From Caecitellus pseudoparvulus (lineage: Eukaryota; Bigyra: Bicosoecida), in contig CBFFRQ010000068.1 in the NCBI GenBank assembly GCA_965644315.1, forward strand, positions 62,001 through 126,000: DNA of 64,000 bases, read 5' to 3'. Below are positions 10,201-20,545 of the stretch, in pieces. Within the stretch, counting starts at the first letter, position 1. Every line of letters starts with the position of its first letter. Both the position numbers and the translations under genes were made by a program. The notes beneath the pieces were generated by a model. That model was not told the origin of the DNA, made no database searches, and was given only the letters and a program-made list of their open reading frames with translations.

Positions 10201-11203
10201 CAGGAGTGACAGGATCCCTCATCTGCGATGCAGGTGGCAGGGACTGCATCACCGATGCGGCCGCCGTGCCGGGGTCTACCCGCCCCCGCTCCCCTGTGCC
10301 GCCTGACCGAGGGCGCCCCCGCTCAGCCACCATCTCCGATGCAGTGTGCACGAGGGCCCGCGCCACCTCGTCCATCACAGCAGAGGAGGCAGGCGCCTGG
10401 ACGTGGTGCTTACCATGGTCAGCCTGGGCTCCTGCGTTCAGGGAGCTCCACGCCTCCAAGCGCTGTGCAATGCTGGCCAGCGAAGGAGACAGCAGCGCCC
10501 GATTCTGCTGGGCGGCAGGCGCCGGCGTCGCAAGTTGACTGGCCAAACCCGTGCTGAAGGCGTGTCTGCTCGTTGGTACGTGGCCATCAGCATACATGCG
10601 CAGAACGGGGCCTTCATCACTGGATGTCGTTGCGTGCGGCGGCGTGGCATGCCTTGCCGTTTGCCGCTTCACACCACGCGAAGCCCGCCGGCCAGAGCTC
10701 TCGTGGGACGGAGGTGCTGCGCGTGCAGACGCGCGAGGGTGAAGCTTCACCTGCCTATCTTGACGTTGATGTCGCCTACCTCCCTCATCCCTCACAGAAG
10801 TGCTCCTGCCTGCACCTCCTCGCTGAGCGGAGGTTGTCGCACTGCGACGCTGAGCACCCGGCCTTGCTGCCGCACGAGTTGAGCGCCTCGCAGGCTCCAC
10901 GCTGCGAGAGCGCTGCCCATTGCGAGACGGGCGAGCATACAGGCTGGAATACCCCGCGTGACTCCCTCGCCCTGCACTGTGCCTGCTGCTGGGCCTCGCT
11001 TCAACACTCCGGCTCCTTGCAACTCTCCTCCGCGAGCTTGCTGCAGTCGATGCAGCATACCGAGGGCCTCGCGAAGAGGACACTGGCACCCGTGCACGCT
11101 GGCGAGCATAGCCCTGTTCTGAACCCTGCACCAAACGCCCAGTGGGCACGCTGCTGCCAAAACCGCCCCCCACGCGCCTGCCGCTTGAGGCTTGGGCGGG
11201 CAT
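7238..11203 (-). CDS. Large basic, disordered Ser/Ala/Arg/Pro-rich protein, unknown function
   Basis: This is a 1,321-residue ORF without recognisable domains. The ATG at 11203 is preferred over the GTG at 11224. Composition is strongly biased (Ser, Ala, Arg, Pro, Gly). The N-terminal third has many RSRSVE and SRxR motifs, suggesting SR-like phosphorylation sites. The middle is Pro/Ala/Lys-rich like linker or microtubule-associated proteins. One short stretch (about 8735-8900) rich in Ala/Glu/Gln/Arg could form a helix or coiled coil. Near the N-terminal side, repeated SRG and RRS runs make the protein very basic. The opposite strand has long shadow ORFs from the GC bias, so coding status rests on the uninterrupted 4-kb frame and the tight spacing to the phosphorylase. 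A cytoskeletal or nuclear scaffold is possible but unproven. Hidden introns cannot be excluded. Confidence 0.6.
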   Translation of the reverse strand: MPAQASSGRRVGGGFGSSVPTGRLVQGSEQGYARQRARVPVSSSRGPRYAASTAASSRRRVARSRSVEARPSSRHSAGRGSHAGYSSLYARPSRNGQRSRSVEPARRSTRAAARPGAQRRSATTSAQRGGAGRSTSVRDEGGRRHQRQDRQVKLHPRASARAAPPSHESSGRRASRGVKRQTARHATPPHATTSSDEGPVLRMYADGHVPTSRHAFSTGLASQLATPAPAAQQNRALLSPSLASIAQRLEAWSSLNAGAQADHGKHHVQAPASSAVMDEVARALVHTASEMVAERGRPRSGGTGERGRVDPGTAAASVMQSLPPASQMRDPVTPVHRGSPAPPPGSPGQAALAAHNKLGEAISLHKQRAQDPLAEALPSALVGAPVIDAALDALVQRVQGEIATLSAVVEGRPTPPGTVLAPAPKAHSEERSSPVPPDVTLPTSSQGQDHPPPARARQLPAGHSPAPPKAALSPASITPSGVAAGSAAEVLHRVESRISEGLKRARSSGRDAKRPSPAQGGSRPSPAAKQPALFAPKDNLAQGSDAPISHDAVLQHPRLAKFMQASGHSVPRQPSSPRPSPAGSKAAAPVQAQAKTSSQTAQKKDVRTAPVPAPADERAGGKPHSPAEPSSASCTAAPAAAAPASKAPAAAPQAKKSRSPAKTRSPSVQADKEAQKTLPAEGHAAPRTPAKAATRKAPAEPSYTGVDASAVRRAVQAGASKAAVSQSPTSPMSPGPRSRPPRVGSDPTQGSVALFRRRYGAATAVNVTGASLAQKEAAEEAARAAQWQAEQDAAALQDKLERQARRAAARKRASLLRASAPAAQAPVGLAFESKVEAELVQGRRAETKADAPDPPSPQASAGHTVQGRSRTSGVEVCLENTGRGGMEAAAAKPRAPPPTVPASAVFGGGRYDTYKTRRHMPAGSSQVVNKAALASAAAALRTPGAKQAQTSSGMMVVDADGNLGWSTAALRRRETLGMGRASRPGGAPVGPRQTQASRSGQATGRLVRSGRKASRASGTQGTARARAASVDSGRSRRALSTGAARQAVHGSDGAPRYSRGPVRSRSAPRVTARSMSHRASAGGGMQSPILRAIGTPPPREVASTEQKPVSPEDRRALGIPQGLPDSAARRSARAVVKHVFRKAPADGLEVAQDAGILPMPTLAFGGPGQAAQRHTEAHTVRGAGGHVLFTSSLDASQNTPHPAREAAALKEMTRSGRHVGQLGRSTSSRVEAAADEVVQAPRAVVGFGTSSRATTPADVYGVPPLSPHAALSGLPHARRPRLAGMQSPRHIAQAELASLRAPPPHGGSRRPRRVRGTTRSS

Positions 11204-11600
11204 TGCAAGCACACCACTGGGCACTCGAAGGTCCGAGCTGGCTTCACTGGAGACCGGGCGCAGACTCCCCTAACTGCAAGTGCCCAGTCCGCCTGACGTG
11301 GGCCACTTGTGCAGCTTTCTTGTGCACGTGGTTTTTGACCTTTCGCACGTGTACGCCACGGGGGAGACGCAGATAAAGGGACGTGTGACTTTCCTCAAAA
11401 GGTGATCCAGGCTGCAACTGGCAGCCCCTAGTGCACGCCCGACATCAAGGACCAAGTTCTGACATGGATAAGGATGCACCAAGTGGCGAAGCTGCGCCGT
11501 GGCCTCCTGCCACGACCAGCTGGCGTGCATCGCGACTCCCTCGACGAACAAGGGCGAAGAGAAGGCGGCACAACGTGTGCGGCTCTGGCGCAGATGCATT
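11204..11600. other. Intergenic region between disordered-protein gene and delta-tubulin
   Basis: These 397 bp hold the upstream region of the disordered-protein gene and the downstream region of delta-tubulin, both on the minus strand. I found no convincing gene, RNA or repeat here. Confidence 0.5.
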
Positions 11601-13082
11601 TTACTGGGTGGCAGTTCGCTCAGCAGCCTCCAGGATCGTGTCCTGTTCGCAGCCATACTGTTCGAACAGGTGCAGGTATGCTCCGACTGTTGCCTTGGCG
11701 TGGGCATGCTGTGCGATGGCCCGCAAGGGTTGCAGAACAGGCCCGTTGGCCACAAGGAGGGCCAGCGAGGACCAGACCTTCACGGCACCAGGCGACTTCT
11801 TCGCTGAGGAGGCAGAGAGCGCAATGTGTGGCTCGTGATGAGGTGCCGCGACAGACTGCAGAGCCTGCTGCCAGGCAGGAGCCTGGCAGCTCGACAGCGG
11901 TGCCAGCCAGGCCTCGTCCTTCGGCGTGGCCGGACCTTGGCAGTGCAGCCATGCACTGCGGTCACTACTCGCTTCAGCAGCTGATGCTGTCGCTGCGGTG
12001 GCAGTAGGGGGGTATGGCTGTGTGGCCTCCGCTGTGGAGTGTGCTGCGGCGCTCGCGGTCCAAGCCTGCGCAATCGGGGAGTCCCACACGTGCGAAGGCC
12101 GCGGGATAGAGCGGTGAGCGTAGGCCCGAACCGTCTCCCAGGCACCCCCACCTTGCTCACTGCCGGGAAGTGCCAGTGCGCTGAACGTGCGCTGTGCTGC
12201 CCGCAGGCGCGACGTGCAGTGCGCAAGCTGGCTCTGCCACGCAGGCAGGCGGGAGCCGTCACTGCCGCCCCCTTGCGTGTCGCTCTCAATGTGCCAGATG
12301 GGCATCGGTTGCTTTGCACACATGAGGAGAGTGGGATACGCCTGGCTTGGTCCTTGTGCCGTGTGCTGCAGCTGCATGAGCGGCCGCAGCTTGGCCGCGA
12401 AGGCTGAGTTCAGGGCGTGCATGCTGGTGGAGGGGGGCGGAGCCTGCTTCCCTGGGCTGGGCTCCGCACAAGCTGCCGCACTGGCAGCTGCCTCCACCGC
12501 CAGCTGGTCGTTGTAGGCCAGCACACAGGCATCCGCCAGCCCCGCCACGCTGGACGCAGACAGTGCCACGTTGTAGGCCTGCAGGGGGCTGCCGCTGGAC
12601 AGGAACGGGCACACTGCCGTGCTGACTAGTGTGGCGTGGCGGCCCAGCACATCGTCCCGCAACACCTCCAGCAGCCTGCAGCCGCCCCCTGACCCAGTGC
12701 CTCCGCCCCAGGAATGCACCAGTGTTGCCGAGGGGTTGCCATCCACACGCTCGGTGAGCTGTCGAACGCGCTCAGCCACCGTGCACACCAGGGAATTGCC
12801 CCCATCACTCCCTCCACCCGTGTACCCAAGTGCCCAATTATTTGCCCGCCCGTCCTGCTCGAAAACCAGGTCTTCTTTCGCAGGAGCCGGCATGGAGGGG
12901 GATGCGCTGAGCGCGGCTGCTGCCTGCAAAACAGCCTTCGGCTCGCTGTCAGCCAGGACGCATGCTGGGCGACCAGATCCATTCCAGGAGCTGTACTGCC
13001 CCTCGTGCTGTGCCATGGACAGCATGACTGCTGCCGCTATCTGGCTTCCGCCTTGCCCCATGCCAATCAGGATGTTAGACAT
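11601..13082 (-). CDS. Divergent delta-tubulin-like protein
   Basis: This tubulin-superfamily GTPase most resembles delta-tubulin, a basal-body/centriole protein needed for triplet microtubules. From the chosen ATG (13082, MSNILIGMGQGGSQIA) it has 493 residues. The N-terminal nucleotide loop GQGGSQ replaces the usual GQCGNQ. Other marks are DSEPK, DGRANNWALGY, the tubulin signature GGGTGSG and NVALSASSV. The C-terminal LVANGPVLQPLRAI...AYLHLFEQYG aligns by eye with the delta-tubulin end. The frame stays open to 13184, which would add 34 residues of unlikely sequence. Several Ala/Ser/Gln-rich insertions (for example after AYNDQLAVEAA and before DRSAWLHC) make it long for a tubulin. It lies 111 bp downstream of TTLL9 on the same strand, a fitting ciliary neighbour. 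Tubulin membership is sure; the delta class is likely. Confidence 0.8.
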   Translation of the reverse strand: MSNILIGMGQGGSQIAAAVMLSMAQHEGQYSSWNGSGRPACVLADSEPKAVLQAAAALSASPSMPAPAKEDLVFEQDGRANNWALGYTGGGSDGGNSLVCTVAERVRQLTERVDGNPSATLVHSWGGGTGSGGGCRLLEVLRDDVLGRHATLVSTAVCPFLSSGSPLQAYNVALSASSVAGLADACVLAYNDQLAVEAAASAAACAEPSPGKQAPPPSTSMHALNSAFAAKLRPLMQLQHTAQGPSQAYPTLLMCAKQPMPIWHIESDTQGGGSDGSRLPAWQSQLAHCTSRLRAAQRTFSALALPGSEQGGGAWETVRAYAHRSIPRPSHVWDSPIAQAWTASAAAHSTAEATQPYPPTATAATASAAEASSDRSAWLHCQGPATPKDEAWLAPLSSCQAPAWQQALQSVAAPHHEPHIALSASSAKKSPGAVKVWSSLALLVANGPVLQPLRAIAQHAHAKATVGAYLHLFEQYGCEQDTILEAAERTATQ

Positions 13083-13193
13083 GCTGGAAACGCATGCGAA
13101 ACGCTGCCCGGTCCTGTGCCCAGGAAACAACGGGACCTCGTCGCCTGGGGAGAGCCTAACATGACCTCTGTGCATGAGATGCACATGGTTGTA

Positions 13194-14583
13194 TTAAAGT
13201 TGGTCGGTCCTTGATTTTGCGGCACCCGATGCCGCTGCATCACTGCTCGCAGCGCCTGGGTCGCTGGCTGGCTTTCGGTGCTTGGCAGGCAAGACAAGGT
13301 GCTGCATCCGCTTTGCAGTCGGGTTGAACGTGCCCAGGCAGCTGTTGGCTGGCTCTGGCAGAGGGCTGTCCACAGGCCCGTCCTTCCAGACGAGGTCAAA
13401 GCCACCCACCGTGGTTGCCGAGGCATGCCCTGCCTGCTCCATGTCCACGATGTCCAGGGCATCTGCAATCAGGCCATACTTGAGCTGATAGTCTGCAGTC
13501 GTAGTGGCCGTCAAGCTGGGGCTGGCGTTGACTTCAATCAGCCACGGCGCCAGGTCGGCATCCAGCATGACGTCATACCCGTACAGCTCGAAGGCAGCCT
13601 TGTCGGCCATCATGACTTTCTGCACAGCCAGCAGCGAACGGATGAGCATAGCCTGAATGCGGGCCATGCACCGCTCCACTGCGGGGAGCCCGTGTTTGGA
13701 AGCCATGAACAGCTTCAGAGCGGTGAGGTCCCACTTCATCCCGTGGCTGGCTGCCGTGTCCCGGTACTCAGTGGTGTGCTTTTGCACAGCCACGTTAGTC
13801 AGGTGCATCTGTAGATCCCCCTGGGTGCTGCTGCTGCTGTCATACCGGGACGTGGAGAAGCGCGCGAACCCTGCCCGGTACACCCACGCAGTCAGGGGGG
13901 CGAAGGATGTCACCAGCACGTACAGTCGCATGTCGAACTTCTTGCCGCCGATGGTGTACGGGTTGGCGATGTAGCGTTGCACGACGTAGGTGTCTGCTTG
14001 GGGGGCGTCTGGGGACCAGTGCACGTCCTTCTTCCACTCCGTGATTTGGGACAGCTTGCTGAAGAGGAAGATGCCCCGGCCCTGCGCCCCGCCGATGGGC
14101 TTCATGATCCACAGCGCGCCGCTGGAGCGCTTGAACTGCTCCACAAACAAGCCATAGTCACCCGGCAGCACGTAGCTCGTGGGCAGGAAGTTGTACTTTG
14201 CTGCCTCCTCTGCAGCCCCACTGCGCTCCAGCTGCCGACGCATCCGGTTGATGTTTTTGACCAGGTTGTCTTTCCGTGTGAGCTCGAAGTGGTTCCGGAA
14301 GTGGTTCACCCGCTGATGCGGCGCAAAACGCATGTTGTCGAAGTACTCCCGGATCCACCGCACATCTGCCCACATGAAGTCCCAGTCAGTGGGGCTGCGC
14401 TCACAGGGCTTCTAGCATCCGTGCGCCGACGCCACTTGCTCTGCAGGCACACTGCACGCACTCGTCTGACTCTTCCCATCCAGGCCGTTGCTTCATCACA
14501 TCATACATGGTGGAGTGAAAACACGAGAAGAAGCGCGTCTTTTGAGAGCGACCAGGTGCGCCTCTAGACGCCGCTGCTGCCAT
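13194..14583 (-). CDS. TTLL9: TTLL9-like tubulin polyglutamylase (2 exons)
   Basis: This is a tubulin-tyrosine-ligase-like amino acid ligase that modifies tubulin tails, probably in axonemes. The model joins exon 1 (14583-14462) and exon 2 (14394-13194) across a 67-bp GTGCGT...CGCAG intron and gives 440 residues. The splice recreates the family run DVMKQRPGW...DWDFMWADVRW. The body shows HFRNHFELTRKDNLVKNI, the ATP-grasp parts IMKPIGGAQGRGIFLF and YVVQRYI, GGKKFDMRLYVLV, HLTNVAVQKHTTEY, ELYGYDVMLD and WLIEVNASPSLTA. The tail (VDME...VGGFDLVWKDGPV...) is typical of TTLL9 rather than TTLL1. The ATG at 14583 is the first good start. It diverges from the Clf1 gene, with about 295 bp between starts. 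Confidence 0.92.
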
Positions 14584-14878
14584 GGTGGTAACGGACTTCA
14601 ATTTCCGCGTCCAGCCTCCCTCTCTGGACAGAGCGTGAGCATGCTGTAAAAACCAGAGGTTCAAAACGAATCCAGGGGCAAGTGCTTCCGGCTGAGGATG
14701 CCCCACGGCTCTGGGATTTGAGGGCACCGCACCAGGTGTGTTTGCGCGTGGCAGCAACGCCGCAGGGTGTCTAACCCCTGGCTCAGTCTTGCGGCTGCGG
14801 TGCCCTTTGCTCAGCTGAATTTGCAGGGCTAGTTCGGAGCAGCAGCACGTCGGAGTGCCAGATAGGATTGGTTCCAGC
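14584..14878. promoter_or_regulatory. Divergent promoter region, TTLL9-like / Clf1
   Basis: These 295 bp lie between two diverging start codons and must include both transcription start regions. No TATA-like or repeated element stands out. Confidence 0.4.
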
Positions 14879-17029
14879 ATGGCGGCTGTTTCCGCCCGAC
14901 AGCTCGGGAAGAAGGCGGTGGTGCGTGCACTTGCTTTGGGTTGCGAAGCAACGGGGCCTGCTTCACTCCTCTCTCCCTTCAACCGCTTCTGCGAGCACAG
15001 GTGAAGAACCGAGCGCCAGCACCCATTCAGATCACAGCAGAGCAAATCCTCCATGGAGCTCGTGCTGACCAGGGCAAGGGCCCGCAGCAGCCGGAGCAGC
15101 GCATCGCAGATGAAGCGGAATTAGCCGAATTCCGCATGCGCAAGAGGAAGGAGTTCGAGGACAGGCTGCGCATGCAGCGGCACTACGTCAGTGTGTGGCT
15201 GACATACGCTGCTTGGGAAGAGTCACAGTATGAAATCGAACGGGCGCGGAGCGTGTTCGAACGCGCATTGGACGTCGACTTCAAGGACACACGGCTCTGG
15301 CTCAGGTACGCAAACATGGAGATGAAGCACAAGTTCATCAACCGGGCTCGCAATGTGCTGGACAGGGCTTGCGCACTGCTCCCGCGTGTGGATGCATTCT
15401 GGTACCGGTACGTGTACATGGAGGAGATGGTGGGGAACAGCGCCAACGCACGGGCTGTGTTCGAGCGTTGGATGGAGTGGGAGCCGGAGCCTCAGGCATG
15501 GAGGTCGTACGTCAACTTTGAGCAGCGAGCAGGGGAACCCGTCAAGGCGAGAGCTGTCTTTGAGCGCTTCATCTTGTGCCACCCCACTGTGGAGGCGTAC
15601 CTGCAGTATGCCAAGTGGGAAGCCAAGGCTGGGCAGCGGGCATTGGCTCGCCGGGTGTTCGAGCGTGCGGCTGAGGAGATCCCGCTGGATCAGCACGACG
15701 AAGAGCTGTACATTGCCTACGCTTCCTTTGAGGAGCGTTGTCGAGAGTTTGAACGGGCACGAGCCATTTTCGAGTTCGCCCAGCGCACGTTGCCTGAGGA
15801 GGCGCAAGTGCGGCTGGCCCCTGCCCAGCTGACGTTCGAAAAGAAGCATGGCAGCAAGAGTGGCCTGGAGAGCGTCGTCCTGGACAAGCGCAGGGAAGCG
15901 TACGAGAAGGAAGTGGAGGCGGCACCTCGTGACTACGACACCTGGTTTGACTATGCTCGCTTGGAGGAGGAGGCCTTGGCGGAGGGCGCGCCAGGGGCGT
16001 CTGTGCAACGTGTCCGGGAGGTGTACCAGCGGGCAGAGAGGCAGGTGCCTCCCGTCGCCGAGAAGGTGTTTTGGAAGCGGTACATCTACTTGTGGATTAA
16101 CCACGCTGTGTTTGAGGAGCTGGAGGCCGAGGACGTGTCTGGCGCCCAGGCGGTGTACGCACAAGCCCTACGCACCATCCCACACGAAACCTTCACCTTC
16201 TCTAAGCTTTGGTTGCTGGCGGCATACTTTGAAGTGCGTCAGGGTGACCTGACAGCTGCGCGCCGGCTCCTCGGGCAGAGTCTAGGGCGGTGTCCGCGTC
16301 AGAAGGTGCTGCGGGAGTACATCGGGCTGGAGCTGCAACTTGGCAACATTGACCGCTGCCGGGCGCTGCACCAGAAGATGTTGGAGCTGTTTCCTGACTC
16401 CGCCACTGCTTGGCAGCGGTTTGCCGACCTGGAGCTGAGCGTCGGGGAGGTGGACCGTGCTCGGGCTGTCTTCGAGATTGCCGTGGCTCAGCCCAGCCTG
16501 GACACGCCCGAGCTCGTGTGGAAAGCATACTTGGACATGGAGATCGACCAAGAAGAGTGGACCAAAGCCCGCACGCTGTATGAGCGCCTGTTGGATCGAG
16601 GCAAGGCTCTGCCAGCGTGGCTGTCCTTCGCGTCGTTCGAGGCGAGTCACGCTGGCTCAGCGGACAACGCCCGTGCGGTGTACAAGCGCGGCTACGAGTG
16701 GCTCAAGAACACAGGCGCGAAAGAAGACTGTGTGAAGCTGCTACACGCATGGCTTGCTTTTGAGCAGGGACTGGGCCCCGCCAACACTGCCCAAGCAGAT
16801 GCGGTGCAGGCCAAGCTGCCGGAGCGAGTGGTGAAACGGCGCGCCTTGTCTGCCTCTGACGGCACGGCGGTGGGCTTCCAAGAGTACTATGACTACGTCT
16901 TCCCTGACGACGAGAGCAACAAGGGCATCTACAACCTCATGGCGCTCTCCAAGGCTATGGCGGCAGGGGACCTGGACCTGGACGACCTTGACGATGAGGA
17001 GGAGGAGGGTGGGGAGGGAGGCGGCAGCC

Positions 17030-17067
<38 letters not shown>

Positions 17068-17193
17068 GGTGGAACATCTGCAGTGCAAGCGCTTGACGCT
17101 TCTCCCACTCGGGTAGGTGGCGTCAAGCGGAAGGCTGAGGCTGCACCTGAGCGGCCTGCTGATGACAACGAGCTGGACATTGATGACATTTGA
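14879..17193 (+). CDS. CRNKL1: Crooked-neck/Clf1 (CRNKL1) pre-mRNA splicing factor (2 exons)
   Basis: This HAT-repeat scaffold belongs to the Prp19/NineTeen complex of the spliceosome. The model joins exon 1 (14879-14920, starting MAAVSARQLGKK) to exon 2 (15001-17193) and gives 744 residues. The intron (80 bp, GTGCGT...CACAG) places VKNRAPAPIQITAEQ next to the N-terminus as in CRNKL1/Clf1. At least a dozen HAT repeats follow, with repeated W..YA..E and RAR.VFERAL patterns from about 15180 to 16780. The C-terminal region has the family's YYDYVFPDD segment, then an acidic stretch, a 13-residue poly-Ala tract and the end ELDIDDI. Start choice is supported by the splice frame. It is followed 118 bp later by COG4 on the same strand. 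Confidence 0.93.
17034..17066 (+). repeat. Trinucleotide (GCA)n microsatellite encoding poly-Ala in Clf1
   Basis: An uninterrupted run of GCA units encodes about 13 Ala residues in the acidic C-terminal tail of the Clf1 homologue. Length polymorphism between strains is likely. Confidence 0.85.
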
Positions 17194-17311
17194 AGCGGCG
17201 GCAGGCAATTCAAACAGTGTGCCGGACACGGGGGGTTGGCCGCACTGCGTGGCGAGTGGACATGCACGTCTGGTGTCATCCACGTGGCAGCTCCGTGGGC
17301 TGGCGGTGGGC

Positions 17312-19539
17312 ATGGCGGCCGGGCTCAGGCCAGGCTTCGATTCGTTTGGAGAGGCCACGACGCTTGTGTTGCAGGAACTTGCAGCTGGAAACCTCCCCGA
17401 TGCCCTTTCGGCGCTGAAGCAATTGGAATCCATTGTCCAGACCACCAGGAGGGCTGAGCGCCTAAGAAGCTCAGCCCGTGGGCGGTCTGAGCCCGGTGAA
17501 GCAGCGGTGCAGGCCGAGGTGACGGCTGGGCTGCGTGCCAAGCTCCTCGCAGCGGCGCTCGCTGCGAGAGAAGCTGTGGATCCGGAAGATGTCGGAGCTA
17601 TTAAAAGCATATGGCATGTGTGTGCTGCCCTTGGTTCCGATGACGGCTGCGCGTGGTTCTCGAAACAAGTCCTCGAGCAGTTCAAGGCATCCCACGCGGA
17701 AATTGAAAGGTGAGCGAGCCACACCCGTCCGCGACTCCGTGCAGGATTCAGCAGCGTGGCACACACCCCACTTGCAGGAAGCTTGATGCATCCCTTTCGC
17801 TGCATGCACTGAAGTCCACGCTCCACACTCCTGTTCCGGCGCAAACAGTGTCCAGTGGCTCGGGGCACTTCGACTCTGGCGAGAGTGAGGGCGAAGATGA
17901 CGAGCCGCACATCACTGCCTTCGTTGAAGTGCTATCCTTAGCCTGCTCCTGGATCCAGCAACTGTCGGACGAAGCGGCACCGCACCAAGCCCGGGTTGCC
18001 ATCATCTCTCAAGTGCACGAGGAGGCGCAGGCTCAAGCCAGCAGGATTGGAGAGGCCTTCATCGCGAAGGTGGACTTGGCTGCTGCTGTCTCGGGAAACA
18101 TGGGCGCAGAAGCTCAAGCCGGTACCCAGGCAGGAGACGGGGCCGATGTTGACAGCCCGGTCCGATCCAGCTCCCAAGGCGGCTCCGCCGGTGACCACCA
18201 GGCAACTCACCTCCGGCGGCTGAACACAACCCTGGACCAGGCCGCCTTCGTGCTGCAGACTGCCGAGAGGTACTTGCGCTTCGTGTCTGTTGCCATGGCA
18301 GCTGGCAAATTGGACACCCCCAGCACCCTGAGAGGAGCCCTGCCTGCCACCTGCGAGAAACTCATGGGGCAAGTGGTGACTGCTGAGGGCTGGCTCGTCA
18401 CTGCCCAAGTGCGCAGAGCTTTGGATCGCTCCCACCCCACTTTTGTCCAATCCGGTGTCCCCATCGATTCGTGGCTCGATGAGGCGTTTTTCGTGCTCCA
18501 TAAGGCCATCTCCAGAGCAGCCAGCACGCACAGCGCAATGACCGCTGCTGCGACGCTGAACCATGCAGCAGGCTGCGTGGCCCACGAAGTCCTCGCGGCC
18601 CTGCGCATCATGCGTAAAGCTTGCTGCATCCCTACTGGTGCCGCACCCCCGGATCAGTACTTTGGGGACCCGGGCTCAAGGAATACGTGGTGGGAAGATC
18701 CCGAAGCTGAAGCTGGGCTTGCCTCTGCGGCGGGTGCCGGCGCCAGTCCCAAGACCTGGCCAACTGTCTCTCCCCTAGCCCTTCGCACGATGAATTCTAT
18801 GTTTTGTGCGGGAGACTTTATTTCGCGACTTCGTGAAAGCGCCACGGTTGAGCTGCAGCAAGTGTTCCCTTCCGCACCCGGCTCATCCAGCAGCTCGCCA
18901 GAGACCACGCTGCTCCCAGTTTTCCTGCACGGCTCCCAAGAACTCGATGGCGTACAACAAGAGCACGAGAGGTTGGTCTCGTGCCTGCCTGAGGAGTTCG
19001 TCAACGCTGCTTTCGGTGGAGGACTTCGTGCCTGGACAGACTTGCTCCCCATGGCAACCTTGGTCATCCCCTCCGAGCAGTACGATTTGGTCTTGCACCA
19101 GCACAGCCTTTTCCACGCGTTCAAAGGTAAGGTTCTTGATGCGGGGTGCACAGGCTTTATTTGCGATCAGCTGCACCCGTCAGCGAAGCAAGCCGTGATC
19201 CAGGAGCTGGCCGAGCAGGCTGCGGGGGCCCTGGAAGCAGCCTCCCTTGCCTGGCACTGCAATGAGCTTGGAGGACTCTACCTTCAATCTCTGATCAGGG
19301 ACATGCGATCAGCCCTTGCCGCAGCTTCCGGCCTGGCGGCTCTGCACAAGCCATTCGCACGTGTGCACCAAATGGCCTCAATATTGTCGGTCTCTTCAGT
19401 TGACGAGGTAAACACCGTATACTTGGCGCAGCCGCTGCTTACGAGTGATGACATCAAAGCACTCCTTCACCACCGCACTGACTTTTACGCCGGGGACGTG
19501 TCTGCGTTGCAGCTCGATGGATTGAATCTTGCACAATAG
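17312..19539 (+). CDS. COG4: Conserved oligomeric Golgi complex subunit 4 (2 exons)
   Basis: COG4 is part of the COG tether for retrograde vesicles in the Golgi. The model uses exon 1 (17312-17709) and exon 2 (17778-19539) across a 68-bp intron (GTGAGC...TTGCAG, phase 2), giving 719 residues. The N-terminal half is helical (LVLQELAAGNLPDALSALKQ). The central segment SWLDEAFFVLHKAISRA...LNHAAGCVAHEVL corresponds to the COG4 domain motif of a conserved D..F..+K...RA. The C-terminus has NELGGLYLQSLIRDM, HKPFARVHQMASIL and the end DDIKALLHHRTDF, which aligns by eye with the human COG4 end. Overall identity looks low, but the motifs occur in the right order. The ATG at 17312 is the first Met after CLF1 that precedes the homologous region. 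Confidence 0.85.
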
Positions 19540-20545
19540 CAGAGCGCCCTGCAGAAGGGTGCGTACAGACTCACGGCTCACCCATGCAGCAAGGAAATAC
19601 GACGACCCATCTCTGTGGCATGGGTCTGGTGACCCTGTTTGCCTTCAGGCCACGCTGCTTGACGTCAACCGCTCAACGCGATTGCCGCTGCTGCTTCAGC
19701 TTCGCATGCACTCCCGCTGCGAGCCTGCTCGCTGGACCCCGCGGGGCAACAATTGACGCACCCTGTGCGCCGTTCTGCCAAGAGGGGTGTCGTGTTGGTC
19801 ATGAAGTTGCCTGTTTTCCGCTGTTTGGGGAATGCATGAAGGTGACACTGGGTATCGGAAGCCTTGCCACGCCAGTCTGTCGCAGACCCCCCATCGCGCC
19901 AAAAAGAGTCGCAAGATAGGATGATCCTCATAACTTTGCTGTAACTAGGATAAATTGGCGCTCAAGCCTCCTTGTTTCTGCCCCACGCCACTCAGTCGTC
20001 TCAGACAAGGGTGTGAAGCTGCGGGGCGAGCTGCCCGTGGGCCTGTCAGACTTCGGGCAGCTCAGTAGGCGCGGTATTGCTGCGCCACGCGTACTACGGC
20101 GTGGTTTGCATAGATCATTGTCGTACTTTATCGTGCACTGCGTGTTGCTGCCAGAGGAGGCCTGGTCAGTGCCAGCGGAGTGTCGAGAGCGTACTCCCGC
20201 AGCAGCGGCTGGACCGTGCTCTTGCTCTTGCCTGTTCCGTCACTGAGCAACGTTCAAGGCTGGTAGCATCGGTAAGTGGACACCATGATGCGTTTGTGCT
20301 GTCAATGGCAAGCGTTGGTGTCATGGGATGCCATGGCCCGTGTCTTTCTTGAGGCGTGGGTGTGGGAAACGCCCCGATGGTGTGCTCACTCCGGGCAATG
20401 GAAGTGCCTGGCGCGAGCCCCCCATACGTTGCCGACCACAATCCGTGGCCTAACATGATGCCTTTACTCTAGCAGGTGTGCGGACGATGCTCTTCCCCCT
20501 CCTCGCAGTACCCAGCTCCTTTGGATTCCCACTCGCACTGCGACA
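19540..20545. other. 1-kb region without a recognised gene, upstream of the giant cadherin-like gene
   Basis: Short ORFs on both strands here look random, and none shows a domain or a plausible splice context. The stretch 19905-19960 is notably A/T-rich (GATAGGATGATCCTCATAAC) compared with its surroundings. It probably contains the COG4 3' end and the promoter of the giant gene. I tested 20050-20130 for a tRNA fold and rejected it. Confidence 0.5.

Noticed and set aside
13083-13184. N-terminal extension of delta-tubulin (MHLMHRGHVRLS)
   Set aside because: Tubulins begin right at the nucleotide loop, and this extension runs to within 10 bp of the TTLL9 stop.
20050-20130. tRNA-like A-box (AGCTCAGTAGG) followed by GTGGTTTGC
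   Set aside because: No acceptor stem pairs, and the B-box is poor; not enough to call a tRNA.
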